In this document: positions 4,298-6,579 of the stretch, in pieces
Numbering within the stretch: the first letter of the stretch is position 1
Layout of the letters: each line of letters begins with the position of its first letter
Program-made: the position numbers and the translations under genes
DNA from: an uncultured Oxalobacteraceae bacterium
Lineage (GTDB): Bacteria; Pseudomonadota; Gammaproteobacteria; Burkholderiales; Burkholderiaceae_D
Assembly: GCA_937996605.1 (NCBI GenBank)
Contig: CALKVB010000001.1
Span: 1-6,579 of the forward strand
Direction: 5' to 3'
Length of the DNA stretch: 6,579 nucleotides
The notes under the pieces: generated by a model
What the model was told of the DNA's origin: nothing
Databases searched by the model: none
What the model saw: only the letters and a program-made list of their open reading frames with translations

Positions 4298-6289
4298 ATG
4301 TTTAGCAAAATCCTCATCGCCAATCGTGGCGAAATTGCTTGCCGTGTTGCCGCGACTGCGCGTCGCATGGGTATTAAGACTGTAGCGGTGTATTCCGAAG
4401 CCGATGCGAATGCTAAACACGTGGCGGTGTGTGATGAAGCGGTCTTGATTGGTCCGGCACCGGCCAAGGAAAGCTATTTACGTGTCGATAAAATTATCGA
4501 AGTGGCGTTGGCCACTGGTGCGCAAGCGATTCATCCTGGCTACGGCTTCTTGTCTGAAAATAGTGAGTTCGCGAATGCCTGTGCGAAAGCGGGTATCGCT
4601 TTTATCGGCCCACCAGCGTCTGCGATTGAAGCGATGGGTAGCAAGTCTGCGGCCAAGTCCTTGATGGAAAAGGCCAAGGTGCCTCTGGTGCCTGGCTATC
4701 ATGGTGACAATCAAGATCCTGATTTCTTGCAAGGCGAGGCGGATCGCATAGGCTACCCTGTGTTATTGAAAGCCAGTGCTGGCGGCGGCGGTAAGGGCAT
4801 GCGTGTGATTGAGCACAGCAAGGACTTCAAAGATGGCTTGGCATCTTGCAAGCGCGAAGCGATCAATTCTTTTGGCGATGATAAAGTGCTTGCTGAAAAA
4901 TACTTGCAACGTCCTCGCCATATTGAGATTCAAGTGTTTGCCGATACGCATGGCAATTGTGTTTACTTGTTTGAACGCGACTGCTCAGTACAGCGTCGCC
5001 ATCAAAAAGTATTGGAAGAAGCGCCTGCGCCCGGCATGACGGCAGAGCGTAGGGCAGCGATGGGTGAAGCGGCGGTAGCGGCAGCGAAAGCGGTCGGTTA
5101 TGTCGGCGCAGGTACGGTGGAGTTCATCGCCAACCAAGATGGTTCTTTCTACTTTATGGAAATGAACACGCGTTTGCAGGTGGAACATCCTGTCACTGAA
5201 ATGATTACAGGCACGGATTTGGTGGAGTGGCAATTGCGCGTTGCGGCGGGTGAACAATTACCTTTGCAACAGTCGCAATTGCAAATTCATGGTCACGCAA
5301 TTGAAGCGCGTGTGTATGCAGAAAATCCGGAAAAAGGTTTCTTGCCGTCGATCGGTACTTTGCGCCACGCACGTACGGCGAGCGCAGTTAATTTTGAACT
5401 CGGTGGCTCACCAAATCCCGCTGCGTTTAGGATCGATAGTGGTGTGCGCGAAGGCGATACGATTTCACCTTTTTACGACCCTATGATTGCGAAGATGATC
5501 GTGTGGGGTAAGGACAGAACGGAAGCCTTGGCCCGCATGGCACAAGCCTTGGCGCAATATCAGATTGTCGGCTTGAATTCGAATATCGCGTTTTTGTCAC
5601 GCTTAATTACCAGCCAAGCTTTCTCAACTGCAGATTTAGATACAGGCTTAATCGAACGTAATTACGATGCCTTGTTCCCAGCGCCTACTCCAGCGAATTT
5701 AGCAATCTTGTCCTTAGCTGCTGTGTCCTTACTGCAATCAGAAAAATCCTCAGGCGCAGATCCATGGCAAAGCAGCCAAGGCTGGCGCATGAACAACCAG
5801 ATGCAACGCGGTTTACAGTTCGCCGAAGAACACCAAACGCATGACTTGCAAGTGACGTACGCGCAAGATGCGTGGATGATCGCGGCGAATGGTGCGAGTG
5901 AAACAGTACGCCTGGTGTCACATAGTGGCAGTGATTTCGTGTTAGCCATCGCAGATCGAACCGTGAAAGGTACGGTCGTGCGCGACGGCGAACATTTCCA
6001 TGTGTTTAGTCAAGATACCCATTACGATTTGCATTACAACGATGTGATGGCGCACGCAGGTGAAGCAGAAGCCGAAGGCGGACGCTTAACCGCACCGATG
6101 CCGGGTAAGATCGTTGCAGTGGTGGTGAAGAATGGCCAAGAAGTGAAAAAGGGCGATGCGCTGTTGATCATGGAAGCGATGAAGATGGAACATACAATCT
6201 CTGCTCCTAGTACTGGGACTGTTAAAAATATAAATTTCAAGAAGGGTGAGCAAGTGGCTTTAGGGGTTGAATTATTGATCATGGAATAA
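4298..6289 (+). CDS. mccA: Biotin-containing acyl-CoA carboxylase alpha subunit, probably 3-methylcrotonyl-CoA carboxylase
   Basis: The alpha subunit carries biotin carboxylase and biotin carrier domains and works with a separate beta (carboxyltransferase) subunit not in this window; MCC turns 3-methylcrotonyl-CoA into 3-methylglutaconyl-CoA in leucine breakdown. The 663 residues fit the MCC-alpha length. Seen: N-terminal KILIANRGEIACRV (4-17) and HPGYGFLSEN (79-88); ATP-grasp loop KASAGGGGKGMRV (158-170); RDCSVQRRHQKV (227-238); active-site FMEMNTRLQVEHPVTE with Glu288, Asn290, Arg292 and Glu296; EARVYAE with Arg338; a poorly conserved linker (about 465-590); and a biotinyl domain from about 596 with EAMKMEHT, Lys629 (nt 6182-6184) being the biotin attachment site. 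MCC is preferred over propionyl- or geranyl-CoA carboxylase because of the overall MCC-like sequence, including DLDTGLIERN, and the HMG-CoA lyase gene that follows. The last 32 codons or so (from about 6190) switch to AT-rich codons. Confidence 0.9.
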   Translation: MFSKILIANRGEIACRVAATARRMGIKTVAVYSEADANAKHVAVCDEAVLIGPAPAKESYLRVDKIIEVALATGAQAIHPGYGFLSENSEFANACAKAGIAFIGPPASAIEAMGSKSAAKSLMEKAKVPLVPGYHGDNQDPDFLQGEADRIGYPVLLKASAGGGGKGMRVIEHSKDFKDGLASCKREAINSFGDDKVLAEKYLQRPRHIEIQVFADTHGNCVYLFERDCSVQRRHQKVLEEAPAPGMTAERRAAMGEAAVAAAKAVGYVGAGTVEFIANQDGSFYFMEMNTRLQVEHPVTEMITGTDLVEWQLRVAAGEQLPLQQSQLQIHGHAIEARVYAENPEKGFLPSIGTLRHARTASAVNFELGGSPNPAAFRIDSGVREGDTISPFYDPMIAKMIVWGKDRTEALARMAQALAQYQIVGLNSNIAFLSRLITSQAFSTADLDTGLIERNYDALFPAPTPANLAILSLAAVSLLQSEKSSGADPWQSSQGWRMNNQMQRGLQFAEEHQTHDLQVTYAQDAWMIAANGASETVRLVSHSGSDFVLAIADRTVKGTVVRDGEHFHVFSQDTHYDLHYNDVMAHAGEAEAEGGRLTAPMPGKIVAVVVKNGQEVKKGDALLIMEAMKMEHTISAPSTGTVKNINFKKGEQVALGVELLIME

Positions 6290-6314
6290 TATTAATTATT
6301 TAAATATTAAAAAT

Positions 6315-6579
6315 ATGGAAAGACTTGTCAAAATAGTAGAAGTTGGCCCAAGGGATGGCTTACAGAATGAAAAAACCATATTGGATGTGGCAACAAAAAT
6401 AAAATTTATTGATATGCTAAGCGATAGTGGGTTGTCTAGTATTGAAGTGGGATCTTTTGTTTCCAAAGAATCGGTTCCACAAATGTCTAATACGGATCAG
6501 ATTTTTGATAAAATAATAAAAAATCCACAGATAAATTATTCAGTCTTAGTGCCAAACGAAATTGGTTTAAATGAGGCAA
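6315..6579 (+). CDS. mvaB: Hydroxymethylglutaryl-CoA lyase (3' end beyond window)
   Basis: Cleaves HMG-CoA to acetyl-CoA and acetoacetate, the final step of leucine breakdown (also called liuE). The frame runs open to the window end; 88 complete codons are visible of a family that is usually about 300 residues. Seen: KIVEVGPRDGLQNEK (6-20) with the catalytic Arg13-Asp14 pair, and SIEVGSFVSKESVPQM (42-57) with Glu44. The 30-residue distance from Asp14 to Glu44 equals that between Asp42 and Glu72 of human HMG-CoA lyase. The catalytic His and the C-terminal Cys loop lie outside. The ATG is 25 nt after the mccA stop; an in-frame TGA at 6276-6278 limits the start, and no Shine-Dalgarno motif is present. 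Base and codon use are unlike the other genes: G+C about 31%, six ATA codons, both arginines AGA or AGG. Homocitrate- and isopropylmalate-synthase relatives lack the VEVGPRDGLQNEK form. Confidence 0.92.
   Translation, partial: MERLVKIVEVGPRDGLQNEKTILDVATKIKFIDMLSDSGLSSIEVGSFVSKESVPQMSNTDQIFDKIIKNPQINYSVLVPNEIGLNEA

Noticed and set aside
4985..5257. A 90-codon - strand open frame opposite mccA
   Set aside because: It lies opposite the conserved ATP-grasp active-site region of mccA; no independent evidence supports coding on that strand.

Overview
The window reads as chromosomal DNA of a Gram-negative proteobacterium, most likely a betaproteobacterium of the Burkholderiales or Oxalobacteraceae type. 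The gene order bioA-bioF-bioD-bioB, the BioB with a proteobacterial extra N-terminus, and REP-like GTAG palindromes between genes all fit this. Most of the window has about half G+C by hand counts. The assignment is inference from gene order and protein style, not from a database search.

Layout. Positions 1-3912 hold the late biotin pathway on the + strand: the 3' part of bioA (DAPA aminotransferase), bioF (KAPA synthase, overlapping bioA by 4 nt), bioD (dethiobiotin synthetase) and bioB (biotin synthase). A 189-bp gap between bioF and bioD holds a short GC-rich hairpin and two head-to-head REP palindromes (a BIME-like unit). A 385-bp gap between bioB and the next gene (3913-4297) is almost wholly repeats. 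It has a 35-bp arm, then two tandem copies of a 126-bp unit, each starting with a REP palindrome and ending with the inverse of that arm. Positions 4298-6289 encode a complete biotin-carrying acyl-CoA carboxylase alpha subunit, best read as 3-methylcrotonyl-CoA carboxylase alpha (mccA/liuD). From 6315 the 5' part of hydroxymethylglutaryl-CoA lyase (mvaB/liuE) runs off the end.

How they work together. BioF, BioA, BioD and BioB act in that order to turn pimeloyl thioester into biotin. The downstream carboxylase subunit needs biotin covalently bound at Lys629. MCC and HMG-CoA lyase are consecutive parts of leucine breakdown (MCC, then a hydratase not in view, then the lyase), so the window joins synthesis of a cofactor to one of its main users.

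Most notable points. G+C falls from roughly half to about one third near position 6190, inside the biotinyl domain of mccA just after the biotin lysine. It stays low (88 of 279 bases, 31.5%, for 6301-6579) through mvaB, whose codon use is different (six ATA codons in 88, GC3 about 27%). This looks like a recombination junction, or an assembly chimera joined at a conserved motif. The second point is the ordered composite repeat between bioB and mccA. I see no gene of unknown function, no mobile-element gene, no RNA gene and no CRISPR array, and I do not find a convincing new multi-gene system here.
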